Part shown: in pieces, positions 56,787-63,913 of the stretch
How the letters are laid out: every line of letters starts with the position of its first letter
How positions within the stretch are numbered: position 1 is the first letter of the stretch
NCBI GenBank assembly: GCA_025060595.1
Contig: JANXBX010000003.1
Location: 138,746-202,745 of the forward strand
Direction: 5' to 3'
Source of the DNA: Synergistota bacterium
GTDB taxonomy: Bacteria; Synergistota; GBS-1
DNA length: 64,000 bases
Translations under genes and position numbers: made by a program
Notes under the pieces: model-generated
Told to the model about the DNA's origin: nothing
The model's input: the letters and a program-made list of their open reading frames with translations, nothing else
Databases searched by the model: none

Positions 56787-57681
56787 GAACCTCAGCTCCT
56801 TTCTTCGTTTTAGCCTGCCAATGGCTTCTTATGGCCTTGGCAATCTCCTGAGCCATAGTAAAATCATCAACATCTCTTAATAAATATTTTTCAAGCACTT
56901 CACAAGCAATTTTAACTTCTTCATGAGGCCCAGGCAAAGCTATCAATCGCGCTAGCCCCACACGTCCAACAGCTATGCGTACTCCCTCCTTGTGATGACG
57001 CCTATAGTCTGGTTCAAATTTTAATATCCAAGGGGTATGCGCCTTAGGATCAAGTTGCAATATAGCCTCTATATTGCAATCCTTATCTTCTGCTCCAACA
57101 CCACCTGTTATGATTATCAAGCCATATCCTTTTCCCAGAGCTTCATCTAATCTATTTACTACAGAATAAACATCATCCGCTAGAATCCCACCAAATTCCG
57201 CCTTGAATCCTAGATTACTTAAAAAGCCAATTATATAAGGAGAATTTAAATCCTGAATCTTTCCCAAAATTAACTCGGTTCCTGAAGCAAAAACCAACGC
57301 TCTTAAAGAAACCTGCTTCACAACTTCTGAAGCTAGCTCAGCAGCTCTAGAGATGAAATCATCCGCTTCTTCTTCACCTAACGCAATTAGCCCCAATATC
57401 CCTTCCGAATGAACCTTAGCATCAGGTTTCACATATACTCCCTCAATAGAGCCTAAACGCTTTAAAAGATCCTTTTCTTTACCAACAATAGCTTCCGCCT
57501 TTATCTCCCTTCTCAATATATCGAAGGCCACTAAGTTCGGTCTTACATCAACGACCATAATTTCATGAGACTCTAATTCAAGAGCTAAAGCTGCCTCTTT
57601 AGACAAATGCTCCAAATTCACATTAGACAACTCTATGCCTTCAACCCAAAAACTAGTTTTTTCAAGTAAATTCCACTTCAC
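56776..57681 (-). CDS. Molybdopterin-binding (MoCF) domain protein
   Basis: 301 residues. The C-terminal half fits the MoaB/MogA/CinA-type MPT-binding fold: YIIGFLSNLGFKAEFGGILADDVYSVVNRLDEAL, then LIIITGGVGAEDKDCNIEAI, corresponding to the TGG[TV]G...D motif. The N-terminal about 135 residues (ESHEIMVVDVRPNLVAFDILRREI) are not recognised beyond resembling other members of this uncharacterised family. No molybdoenzyme is in the window. Lies between ModD-like and mhpD genes, 9 nt after the former. Confidence 0.65.
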   Translation of the reverse strand: MKWNLLEKTSFWVEGIELSNVNLEHLSKEAALALELESHEIMVVDVRPNLVAFDILRREIKAEAIVGKEKDLLKRLGSIEGVYVKPDAKVHSEGILGLIALGEEEADDFISRAAELASEVVKQVSLRALVFASGTELILGKIQDLNSPYIIGFLSNLGFKAEFGGILADDVYSVVNRLDEALGKGYGLIIITGGVGAEDKDCNIEAILQLDPKAHTPWILKFEPDYRRHHKEGVRIAVGRVGLARLIALPGPHEEVKIACEVLEKYLLRDVDDFTMAQEIAKAIRSHWQAKTKKGAEVHGS

Positions 57682-57690
57682 CTTTTTTTT

Positions 57691-58488
57691 TCAACTCCTT
57701 ATCACATCCAAGCTAAAATCTAAAAGAGGAGCGTCTATAATAGCTCTTCCCACATCCACTATATCAGCACCAGCTTCTATAACATTCTCAATATCATCTG
57801 CTTTTACTCCACCACTAAAGGCAACCTTGACCCTCTCCTTAAAACCTCTTTCAAGAACTATCTTCTTAACACAAACTAAGTCTTTTAGCCTTCCCGTATC
57901 TACCATAAGTACTCCAGCACCTTCCCTTAAAGACTCGATAGCTTCCTCTTCCAGAGACGATACATCACCACGCAACTGAACAACTATCACCCTTCCCTTT
58001 ATTTCCTTTGCTTTTCTTATGGCAGGGGCTAAACCTCCAAACATACGAATATAATTTTTGTCTAAGTAGATAAACGGTTCCTCTAAAACCCTAATACCAG
58101 CACCTCCAATTTTTATAGCCTCTCTAAAATCCTGCCTTACCTCCAAAGGAACTTTCTTCCACGCTCCACAAACCACCCTTATTCTTCCACCCGCTAACTT
58201 AACCATAAGCGCACTTGCCGTAGCTATACCAGAAACTTTACCTATAAGTCCTAGAAGGCGCTCCTCTGCCATGGCTACCTGCCAAGCATCCCCTTTTCCA
58301 CAAAAAACCACATCCCCTCTTTTTATGGATACGCCATCTTCACTAATAAAATCAACATCTAGTCCTATTCTCTTTGCCTCCTCCAAAAGCCTCTTAACCC
58401 CAGCTAATATTCCTTCCTCCCTTGCCTCTATCTTAAAAATATAAAGCTTCCCCTTTAAAGGCTCAAATAATAAATCCCTTATATCCAT
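57691..58488 (-). CDS. NadC/ModD-like (type II phosphoribosyltransferase fold) protein
   Basis: 265 residues. Matches quinolinate phosphoribosyltransferase/ModD in layout: an N-terminal alpha/beta region (DGVSIKRGDVVFCGKGDAW, ERLLGLIGKVSGIATASA) and a barrel ending in VKVAFSGGVKADDIENVIEAGADIVDVGRAIIDAP. The NadC active-site string RKTxPG / GGGxNHR is degenerate (AWKKVPLEVRQDF, IGGAGIRVLEEP), nearer to ModD. First gene after the 58.55 kb promoter. ATG at 58488 has no obvious Shine-Dalgarno. Confidence 0.65.
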   Translation of the reverse strand: MDIRDLLFEPLKGKLYIFKIEAREEGILAGVKRLLEEAKRIGLDVDFISEDGVSIKRGDVVFCGKGDAWQVAMAEERLLGLIGKVSGIATASALMVKLAGGRIRVVCGAWKKVPLEVRQDFREAIKIGGAGIRVLEEPFIYLDKNYIRMFGGLAPAIRKAKEIKGRVIVVQLRGDVSSLEEEAIESLREGAGVLMVDTGRLKDLVCVKKIVLERGFKERVKVAFSGGVKADDIENVIEAGADIVDVGRAIIDAPLLDFSLDVIRS

Positions 58489-58538
58489 ACTAATTTATTC
58501 GTTATTATAAAATGCCTTTCTACATTAACCTCAGAGTT

Positions 58539-58567
58539 ATTATAATTTCTAGCTTTCAAGCTGTCAA
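58539..58567 (-). promoter_or_regulatory. Consensus sigma-70 promoter for the ModD-like/mhp/LarA-like operon
   Basis: TTGACA (58567-58562), 17-nt spacer, TATAAT (58544-58539) on the minus strand: both hexamers perfect. Start near 58532 leaves a leader of about 45 nt. The 144-nt gap 58489-58632 shows no other clear element. The hypothetical gene upstream has no obvious terminator. Confidence 0.82.
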
Positions 58568-58632
58568 GAGACCCAAAACCCCAGTTTAAGAGATATACTT
58601 GAGCTATCAGTTCTTTAAGTAACAAACTCTCC

Positions 58633-59061
58633 TTACAACTTCAAATCTATTATAGCGCTTACACCAACACCCTGAACTCTCCTAAAGCGCTCTAAAGGAT
58701 TTTCAGAATCTATAGGGATTAAGACATCTATTCGCGCTTTACCTTGAAATGAAACCTCAAGTCTGGCAACAGCCTTCGTTTCATCAATCGCCTTAGCGGG
58801 ACCAGAAACCTGTGCAGCTCCTATATAGACACCGCTACCTACGCTAACTATAGGAACCACCTTTGTAGCATAATTATTCTTAACCCCTCGATTTAAGGTT
58901 ACCTCATTAATGAAAGAGTTAAGCGGTTCTGCCATGGTCTTAACAAGCAATCCTCCGCCAACCACACCTATAAGCTCTTTAAGTCCAACCGTATAAGCTA
59001 CTCCCGAGAAAAACAAGCTAAGAACTATTACAAATAACATAATCTTTTTTTTATCGAACAA
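58633..59061 (-). CDS. Hypothetical exported protein
   Basis: 142 residues, not recognised. N-terminal signal-like sequence KKKIMLFVIVLSLFFSGVAYTVG with possible cleavage near residue 24. The mature part is small and beta-rich: LIGVVGGGLLVKTMAEPLNSFINEVTLNRG, VVPIVSVGSGVYIGAAQVSGPAKAIDETKAVARLEV, KARIDVLIPIDSENPLERFRRVQGVGVSAIIDLKL. The last segment resembles a DUF-type lipid- or ligand-binding strand set, but I assign no function. Isolated between the IclR terminator and the ModD-like operon promoter. Confidence 0.55.
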   Translation of the reverse strand: MFDKKKIMLFVIVLSLFFSGVAYTVGLKELIGVVGGGLLVKTMAEPLNSFINEVTLNRGVKNNYATKVVPIVSVGSGVYIGAAQVSGPAKAIDETKAVARLEVSFQGKARIDVLIPIDSENPLERFRRVQGVGVSAIIDLKL

Positions 59062-59107
59062 GAGGACACACCTCCCTTACAAACAAGGACCACATAACTC
59101 AAAAATG

Positions 59108-59145
59108 AAAGATGGAGAAGCTTAAAAAGCTTGCTCTCCATCTTT
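59108..59145 (-). terminator. Rho-independent terminator after the IclR gene
   Basis: AAAGATGGAGA / TCTCCATCTTT 11-bp stem with an inner AAGCTT-type helix, followed on the minus strand by CATTTTTGAG. About 30 nt after the regulator's stop codon. Confidence 0.8.
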
Positions 59146-59174
59146 TAAAAGCAATGATACTTATTAATAAGGCT

Positions 59175-59954
59175 TTAACGATCCTTTTCTCCCCTATACC
59201 CAAGCTCCGCAGATATACCAGCGGCCGCACTTACCACCTTCTCCACAGCCTTTGCAAGCTTCTCCCCCCTTAAGCGGGAGGTAGGACCAGAAATACTCAT
59301 AGCTGCGCAAACCTTACCCGTGTAATCCCTTATAGGTGCAGCAACACACTTAAGCCCTTCCATAAACTCCTCATTATCAAACGCGTACCCTTGTTCTCGC
59401 ACCTTTGCAAGCTCAGCCTCTAAAACCTCTGGATCCGTTATAGTATTTTTAGTGAACCTCTTCAATCCCTTCTCAGCTATTATTCTCTTTCGTTCTTCAG
59501 CTGGCAGAAAAGCCAATAAAACCTTTCCTACACCTGTGCAATGAGCAGGAAGTCTTGCTCCAACGCGTGATGCTATTCTTATAGATTGCTGGCTTTCCCT
59601 CTTATCTATATAAAGAACTTCCCCCTTATCAAGTATCGTTAAATGAACGGTTTCCTCCATCTCCTCTACAAGCTTTTGAATATACGGAGCAGCTACATTT
59701 TTAACCTCTAACCTTAGCGCTACTATGTTACCAAGCTCGAAAAGCTTAAAACCAAGCCTGTATTTACCCGTAAAGGGAGACTGATCAATATAACCAAAAT
59801 CACAAAGAGTGGATATTAAACCATGAGCTGTACTCTTGGGCATCTTCATCTTCTCCGCTATTTCTCCCAGAGCCATCTCTCCAACATCTTTAGCCAATAT
59901 CTCAATTATTTTTAATGCTTTAGCTACCGATTTTATACGATGCTCCTTCTCCAT
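59175..59954 (-). CDS. IclR family transcriptional regulator
   Basis: 259 residues. N-terminal winged helix: SVAKALKIIEILAKDVGEMALGEIAEKMKMPKSTAHGLISTLCDFGYI; C-terminal effector domain with CTGVGKVLLAFLPAEERKRII, AFDNEEFMEGLKCVAAPIRDYTGKVCAAMSISGPTSRL. IclR proteins often control aromatic or carboxylate catabolism. Probable targets are the flanking paaK, mad and mhp-like genes, by position only. Own 74-nt upstream gap contains A+T-rich TATAAT at about 59973 but no convincing -35. Confidence 0.93.
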   Translation of the reverse strand: MEKEHRIKSVAKALKIIEILAKDVGEMALGEIAEKMKMPKSTAHGLISTLCDFGYIDQSPFTGKYRLGFKLFELGNIVALRLEVKNVAAPYIQKLVEEMEETVHLTILDKGEVLYIDKRESQQSIRIASRVGARLPAHCTGVGKVLLAFLPAEERKRIIAEKGLKRFTKNTITDPEVLEAELAKVREQGYAFDNEEFMEGLKCVAAPIRDYTGKVCAAMSISGPTSRLRGEKLAKAVEKVVSAAAGISAELGYRGEKDR

Positions 59955-60028
59955 GTCTTTATCTTAGTTAATTATACTATAAATCCTGCCTATCTTTCCA
60001 CCCATATATTAAAAAAATTTTATATCCT

Positions 60029-61270
60029 CTATCCGCTAATCAACCTCTTCGCCTTACCAGACGATCTCTCAAGGCTACCTGGAGGAAGTATGACAAGATC
60101 CACTGTAACTCCAAGCTTATCTTTAAGTGTCTTGGAAACGCGCTGAGTAAGCTCATCTACATCCCCCATAAAGCCGTTAGAAAGCTCACACCTTACCTCA
60201 AGTCTCTTTAAGTGCTTCTTTTCACCTACAACAAGCTGATAGTTTAAACTAAGCTCACTAAAGCCTCCTAATATAGACTCTATCTGCTTAGGAAAAACAT
60301 TAACACCACGAATTATAAGCATATCATCTGTTCTACCTTTTACCCTATCCATCTTCAGTCCAGAAAGCCCACATGCACAGCTTTTGTAAAAGAGTCTAGT
60401 TATATCTCTAGTCCTATATCTTATCATAGGTGTGGCCTCTCTATTCAAAGTAGTTATAACAAGCTCTCCTTCCTCTCCCATTGGGATAGGCTTTAAGGTT
60501 TCTGGATCTATAACTTCCATTATAAAATAATCTTCCCTTATGTGAAGACCATCTTTATAAGAACACTCGATAGCCACACCTGGTCCCCATATCTCACTTA
60601 AACCATAGCAATCAAGCGCAACCAAGCCCAATCCCCTTTCTATCTGAACCCTCATCTCCTCGCTCCAAGGCTCACCACCAAATATACCTAAGCGAAGCTT
60701 AAGCTGATCCGGTGAAATACCTTTCTCAGCCAACACCTCAGCAAGATAAAGAGCATAGCTTGGAGTAGAAGTAATAGCAGTTGTTCCAAGATCCATCATA
60801 AGCTCTATTTGTCTTTCCGTATAACCCCCTGAAGCTGGAATTACACAACATCCGATACGCTCAGCTCCATAGTGATAACCAAATGAACCGGTGAAGAGAC
60901 CATAGTTGTAAGATATTTGAAATATATCATCTTTTCTTAAACCAGCCACACGAAGGCACCAGGCCATAAGCTCAGCCCACTTATCAATATCTCCCTGGGT
61001 ATAACTAACAACTGTAGGCTTGCCCGTAGTCCCAGAAGAACAGTGAATTCTAATTACATCAACCACATCAACAGCAGTTACACCCCAAGGGTATCCTTTT
61101 CTAAGATCATCCTTGGTCATAAAGGGAAGATATCTAATATCTTCAAGGCTTGCTATATCCTCCGGTTTAATCCCGGCCTCATCCATCTTCTCACGATACC
61201 AAGGATAACCCAGATAAGCCCTTTTAACACTATCCTTTAAAGCTGCCAATTGATTATTAGCATCGATCAT
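60029..61270 (-). CDS. paaK: Phenylacetate-CoA ligase-type AMP-forming ligase
   Basis: 413 residues, the normal PaaK length. Adenylation motifs: RIHCSSGTTGKPTVVSYTQGDID, GCCVIPASGGYTERQIELM, YGLSEIWGPGVAIEC, TTLNREATPMIRYRTRDITRL, GRTDDMLIIRGVNVFPKQIE. Activates an aryl acetate (phenylacetate or related) to its CoA thioester in the cytoplasm. Anaerobes use such ligases on products of Phe/Tyr oxidation. Its leader carries a Tyr-rich short ORF and a terminator. ATG with GGGAGGG upstream. Confidence 0.93.
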   Translation of the reverse strand: MIDANNQLAALKDSVKRAYLGYPWYREKMDEAGIKPEDIASLEDIRYLPFMTKDDLRKGYPWGVTAVDVVDVIRIHCSSGTTGKPTVVSYTQGDIDKWAELMAWCLRVAGLRKDDIFQISYNYGLFTGSFGYHYGAERIGCCVIPASGGYTERQIELMMDLGTTAITSTPSYALYLAEVLAEKGISPDQLKLRLGIFGGEPWSEEMRVQIERGLGLVALDCYGLSEIWGPGVAIECSYKDGLHIREDYFIMEVIDPETLKPIPMGEEGELVITTLNREATPMIRYRTRDITRLFYKSCACGLSGLKMDRVKGRTDDMLIIRGVNVFPKQIESILGGFSELSLNYQLVVGEKKHLKRLEVRCELSNGFMGDVDELTQRVSKTLKDKLGVTVDLVILPPGSLERSSGKAKRLISG

Positions 61271-61299
61271 CTTTAACCCTCCCGATATATAAAATTAAA

Positions 61300-61332
61300 C
61301 CGGGGGCTCCACCTATTCGATGGAGCCCCCGG
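61300..61332 (-). terminator. Attenuator/terminator hairpin in the paaK leader
   Basis: CCGGGGGCTCCA / TGGAGCCCCCGG, a perfect 12-bp stem with a 9-nt loop, followed on the transcript by TTTAATTTTATATAT. Classical intrinsic terminator. It lies 29 nt before the paaK ATG and downstream of the promoter at 61454-61483, so it must be bypassed for paaK to be expressed. Confidence 0.85.
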
Positions 61333-61350
61333 CTCACTTTAAACCAAAAC

Positions 61351-61379
61351 TTAAGGGCTTCCCCCTAAGGGGGCCTTAA
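61351..61379 (-). promoter_or_regulatory. Second leader hairpin upstream of paaK terminator
   Basis: TTAAGG-CCCCC-TTA-GGGGG-(AAGC)-CCTTAA on the transcript strand, 11 bp with one bulge. The stop codon (TAG) of the Tyr-rich leader ORF lies in its loop and right arm. Its CCCCC arm is also complementary to the GGGGG of the terminator stem, so alternative pairing is possible. Confidence 0.5.
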
Positions 61380-61439
61380 AGCCGGAGACCCTATGAAGCT
61401 ATAATAATAAACATAATAGCACATCTTTAGCTTTCTCAT
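61365..61439 (-). CDS. Candidate Tyr-rich leader peptide upstream of paaK
   Basis: 24-codon ORF (ATG 61439 to TAG 61365) beginning MRKLKM, then CYYVYYYSF: five Tyr in six codons plus a Phe, followed by IGSPALRPP. It starts only about 8 nt after the predicted transcript start and lacks a clear Shine-Dalgarno; a second ATG (codon 6) is possible. Position between promoter and terminator hairpins is that of an attenuation leader. The TAT repeats could also be low-complexity chance. Confidence 0.42.
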   Translation of the reverse strand: MRKLKMCYYVYYYSFIGSPALRPP

Positions 61440-61453
61440 GATATTCTAGGCTA

Positions 61454-61483
61454 ATTATACATCTGCTTAAGAAAAAATGTCAA
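61454..61483 (-). promoter_or_regulatory. Consensus promoter for paaK leader
   Basis: TTGACA (61483-61478), 18-nt spacer, TATAAT (61459-61454) on the minus strand, both hexamers perfect. It begins 16 nt after the madM stop codon. The leader from about 61447 to the paaK ATG is about 177 nt; the region 61271-61498 holds this promoter, the leader ORF and two hairpins. Confidence 0.82.
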
Positions 61484-61498
61484 TAAGCTTAAAACTAT

Positions 61499-62257
61499 TT
61501 AAAAGAATGCTTTAACGATTAAGAAACCAACGGATGGTATCAATAAGCACCCTAAGCCTGTATAGAAAGTGGCAGTCATGGCTCCATAAGGAACAAGCTT
61601 AGGATCGGTAGCTGCTAACCCCCCTGCTACACCACTAGTTGTTCCCATTATACCACCATAAACCATGGCTACGGTCGGATTATTCAATCCTATTTTGGGC
61701 GCTATAAAAGGCGTTAACATCATCGTTAAAACAGCCTTAACAACACCCGTAGCAATAGAAAGAGCTATAACATCAGAGCTTGCCTTCAATGCTGAACCGG
61801 TTACAGGCCCAACTATAAAGGTACAGGCCCCTCCACCTATGGTGGTTATAGAAACCGGGTCTTTAAAGCCAAGCAACACTGCAAATATACACCCTATAGC
61901 GAAGGAGAAAAATACTCCTACAAATAAAGATACAGTTCCGGGTAAACCGGCTTTCTTAAGATTTTCCCATTTAGCTCCATAGGCTGTAGAAATAATAGCG
62001 TAATCTCTAAGCATAGCACCACCAAGTAAAGCCATGCCTGAGAAAATTTTAACATCTGCTATACCGTTTTTTCCTCCAGTGTAAGCGCCACCTATATAAG
62101 CTAAAATTAAACCAAGCGTTATAGCTATGGAAGAGCTCAATCTCTTCTGACCAATCGATGTAGCTATCCTATCAGCTATAAGCATTAAAATAGCCACTAC
62201 TCCGAAAGCCGTAACCAAATTATTCCTAACAAGTACTCCCTCAAGTAAGCTTAACAT
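61499..62257 (-). CDS. madM: Malonate transporter subunit MadM
   Basis: 252 residues, near the family length of about 254, with several membrane helices. Recognised from LVRNNLVTAFGVVAILMLIADRIATSIGQKRLSSSIAITLGLILAYIGGAYTGGKNGIADVKIFSGMALLGGAMLRDYAI and the GGGACTFIVGPVTGSALKASSDV / GGIMGTTSGVAGGLAATDPKLVPYGAMTATFYTGLGC glycine-rich segments. MadL-MadM form a Na+-dependent malonate symporter (Malonomonas). Begins 21 nt after madL. Confidence 0.9.
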   Translation of the reverse strand: MLSLLEGVLVRNNLVTAFGVVAILMLIADRIATSIGQKRLSSSIAITLGLILAYIGGAYTGGKNGIADVKIFSGMALLGGAMLRDYAIISTAYGAKWENLKKAGLPGTVSLFVGVFFSFAIGCIFAVLLGFKDPVSITTIGGGACTFIVGPVTGSALKASSDVIALSIATGVVKAVLTMMLTPFIAPKIGLNNPTVAMVYGGIMGTTSGVAGGLAATDPKLVPYGAMTATFYTGLGCLLIPSVGFLIVKAFF

Positions 62258-62278
62258 CTTAAGTCATCCCCCCATAAC

Positions 62279-62647
62279 CTAACCTTGTTTAGACTTTCCA
62301 ATCTTAGATATAAGCGGAACGATGAAAAAGGAAAGTACAGTAGCTCCTCCACCAGCTAATAAAGCTGTCCATCCGCCTTTAACAGCAGCTACAACGTTTT
62401 GAATAGAAGCCATAGCGACTACTACAGGTATATAAAGAGCAGCTACGAATTCTATACCTTTCCCCACTCGCTCGGGCAATGGTTTACCTTTTATCTCTAA
62501 GTAGTTAGTAATAAAAACTAATAGAAGCATGGCAAAGCCAACCCCACCCACATCGCTGTTAAGTCCGAGCAGCTTACCTAGAGAATTGCCTATGAATAAT
62601 CCAACTACCATACACCCTGCTAGTATACCAAGCCCCAATATCTCCAT
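62279..62647 (-). CDS. madL: Malonate transporter subunit MadL
   Basis: 122 residues, four predicted membrane helices. Family pattern LGLGILAGCMVVGLFIGNSLGKLLGLNSDVGGVGFAMLLLVFITNYLEIKGKPL and KGIEFVAALYIPVVVAMASIQNVVAAVKGGWTALLAGGGATVLSFFIVPLISKIG. Pairs with MadM. Nineteen nt after the CoA-transferase gene, in the same transcription unit. Confidence 0.9.
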   Translation of the reverse strand: MEILGLGILAGCMVVGLFIGNSLGKLLGLNSDVGGVGFAMLLLVFITNYLEIKGKPLPERVGKGIEFVAALYIPVVVAMASIQNVVAAVKGGWTALLAGGGATVLSFFIVPLISKIGKSKQG

Positions 62648-62666
62648 CTGTGCACCCCCTTTTAGA

Positions 62667-63884
62667 CTACTTTATTACTCCCTTTTCCTTCAGAACTAAT
62701 AAATCTTCCTCCTTAAGACCTAACACTTCTTTTAGTACCTCTTCTGTATGCTCGCCCAACTGAGGAGCCCTCATTCTAACCTCACCAGGCGTTTCAGAAA
62801 GCCTAAAAGGAGAGCCGACTATCCTTATCCTCCCGATCTTAGGTTGTTCAACCTCAACTATCATCTTTCTATAGCTTATCACAGGATCTGAAGCAACCTT
62901 ATCGATAGTATTAACTGGAGAGTAAGGTACTCCATACTCATCGAATATCTTAAACCAATCGCTCGCCTTCTTCTTCCTTATCTCTTCTTGAAGAATAGGT
63001 ATAAGCTCCGATCTATTCTTAGTCCTTAAAGGATTAGTTTTAAATCTCGGATCATCTATAAGATCCGGTCTTCCAATAGCGTTACAGAATTTAGCCCACA
63101 AGCTATCATTACCCACGGGGATCACGATCCACTCATCAGCAGCCTCGAAAGCCTGGAAAGGCGTTATGGTAGGATGAGCTGTACCCAAAGGCGTAGGAAT
63201 TTCGCCAGCAAGCGTGTAACGAACAATAGCGTTTTCCAATATATAAACTAAACCATCAACCATGGATACATCTATGCGCTGTCCCTTTCCTGTTCTATCC
63301 CTATACCACAAGGCAGCAAGAATAGCTATCGCAGCTTGATGCCCAGCTACTATATCTCCAACGGAAGTACCAACTCTACAGGGGGGGCCTCCCATAGGCC
63401 CAGTTATACTCATTAAACCGCTATAAGCCTGAGCGACCATATCATAAGCCGGTTTACCTTGAGCTCCTGGAGGAACATCATGTCCAAAACCAGATATGGA
63501 ACAGTAAATTATATCGGGCTTTATTTCCTTAAGCTTGTCGTAGGAAAAGCCCATTTTTTCCATGGTTCCAGGTCTGAAGTTCTCCACCACTACATCAGAT
63601 ATAGATATTAACTTCCTTAATATTTCTTTACCCTCTTCAGTCTTAAGGTTTAAACATACGCTCTTTTTATTTCTATTTATACTTATGAAATAGCCACTCT
63701 GCTGATTCCCATCTGAATCCTTAACGAAGGGACCAAATTGCCGAGAATCATCTCCGTCTGGAGGCTCAATTTTTATCACCTCCGCACCTAAATCAGCCAA
63801 GATCATAGTACAAAACGGACCAGCTAAAACGTGTGTTAAATCGAGCACTCTTATATCCTCTAAAGCTTTACCTCCCACCAACAT
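62667..63884 (-). CDS. CaiB/BaiF family (class III) CoA-transferase
   Basis: 405 residues. Motifs: RVLDLTHVLAGPFCTMILADLGAEVIKIEPP at the N terminus, FISINRNKKSVCLNLKTEEGKEILRKL, VVVENFRPGTMEKMGFSYDKLKEIKPDIIYCSISGFG, and the catalytic aspartate in KPAYDMVAQAYSGLMSITG near residue 147. Transfers CoA between carboxylic acids. Next to malonate uptake genes and a Na+-pumping decarboxylase, so a malonyl-CoA-forming transferase is a reasonable inference, not shown. Confidence 0.92.
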   Translation of the reverse strand: MLVGGKALEDIRVLDLTHVLAGPFCTMILADLGAEVIKIEPPDGDDSRQFGPFVKDSDGNQQSGYFISINRNKKSVCLNLKTEEGKEILRKLISISDVVVENFRPGTMEKMGFSYDKLKEIKPDIIYCSISGFGHDVPPGAQGKPAYDMVAQAYSGLMSITGPMGGPPCRVGTSVGDIVAGHQAAIAILAALWYRDRTGKGQRIDVSMVDGLVYILENAIVRYTLAGEIPTPLGTAHPTITPFQAFEAADEWIVIPVGNDSLWAKFCNAIGRPDLIDDPRFKTNPLRTKNRSELIPILQEEIRKKKASDWFKIFDEYGVPYSPVNTIDKVASDPVISYRKMIVEVEQPKIGRIRIVGSPFRLSETPGEVRMRAPQLGEHTEEVLKEVLGLKEEDLLVLKEKGVIK

Positions 63885-63913
63885 AAACGTACACCCCCTT
63901 TATAACTATTCTT

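Noticed and set aside
61398-61420. A microsatellite interpretation of the TAT-rich stretch in the paaK leader
   Set aside because: Kept as an alternative, but the repeat is interrupted (GTT), lies in an ORF between a perfect promoter and a terminator, and the ORF stop is set in a hairpin.
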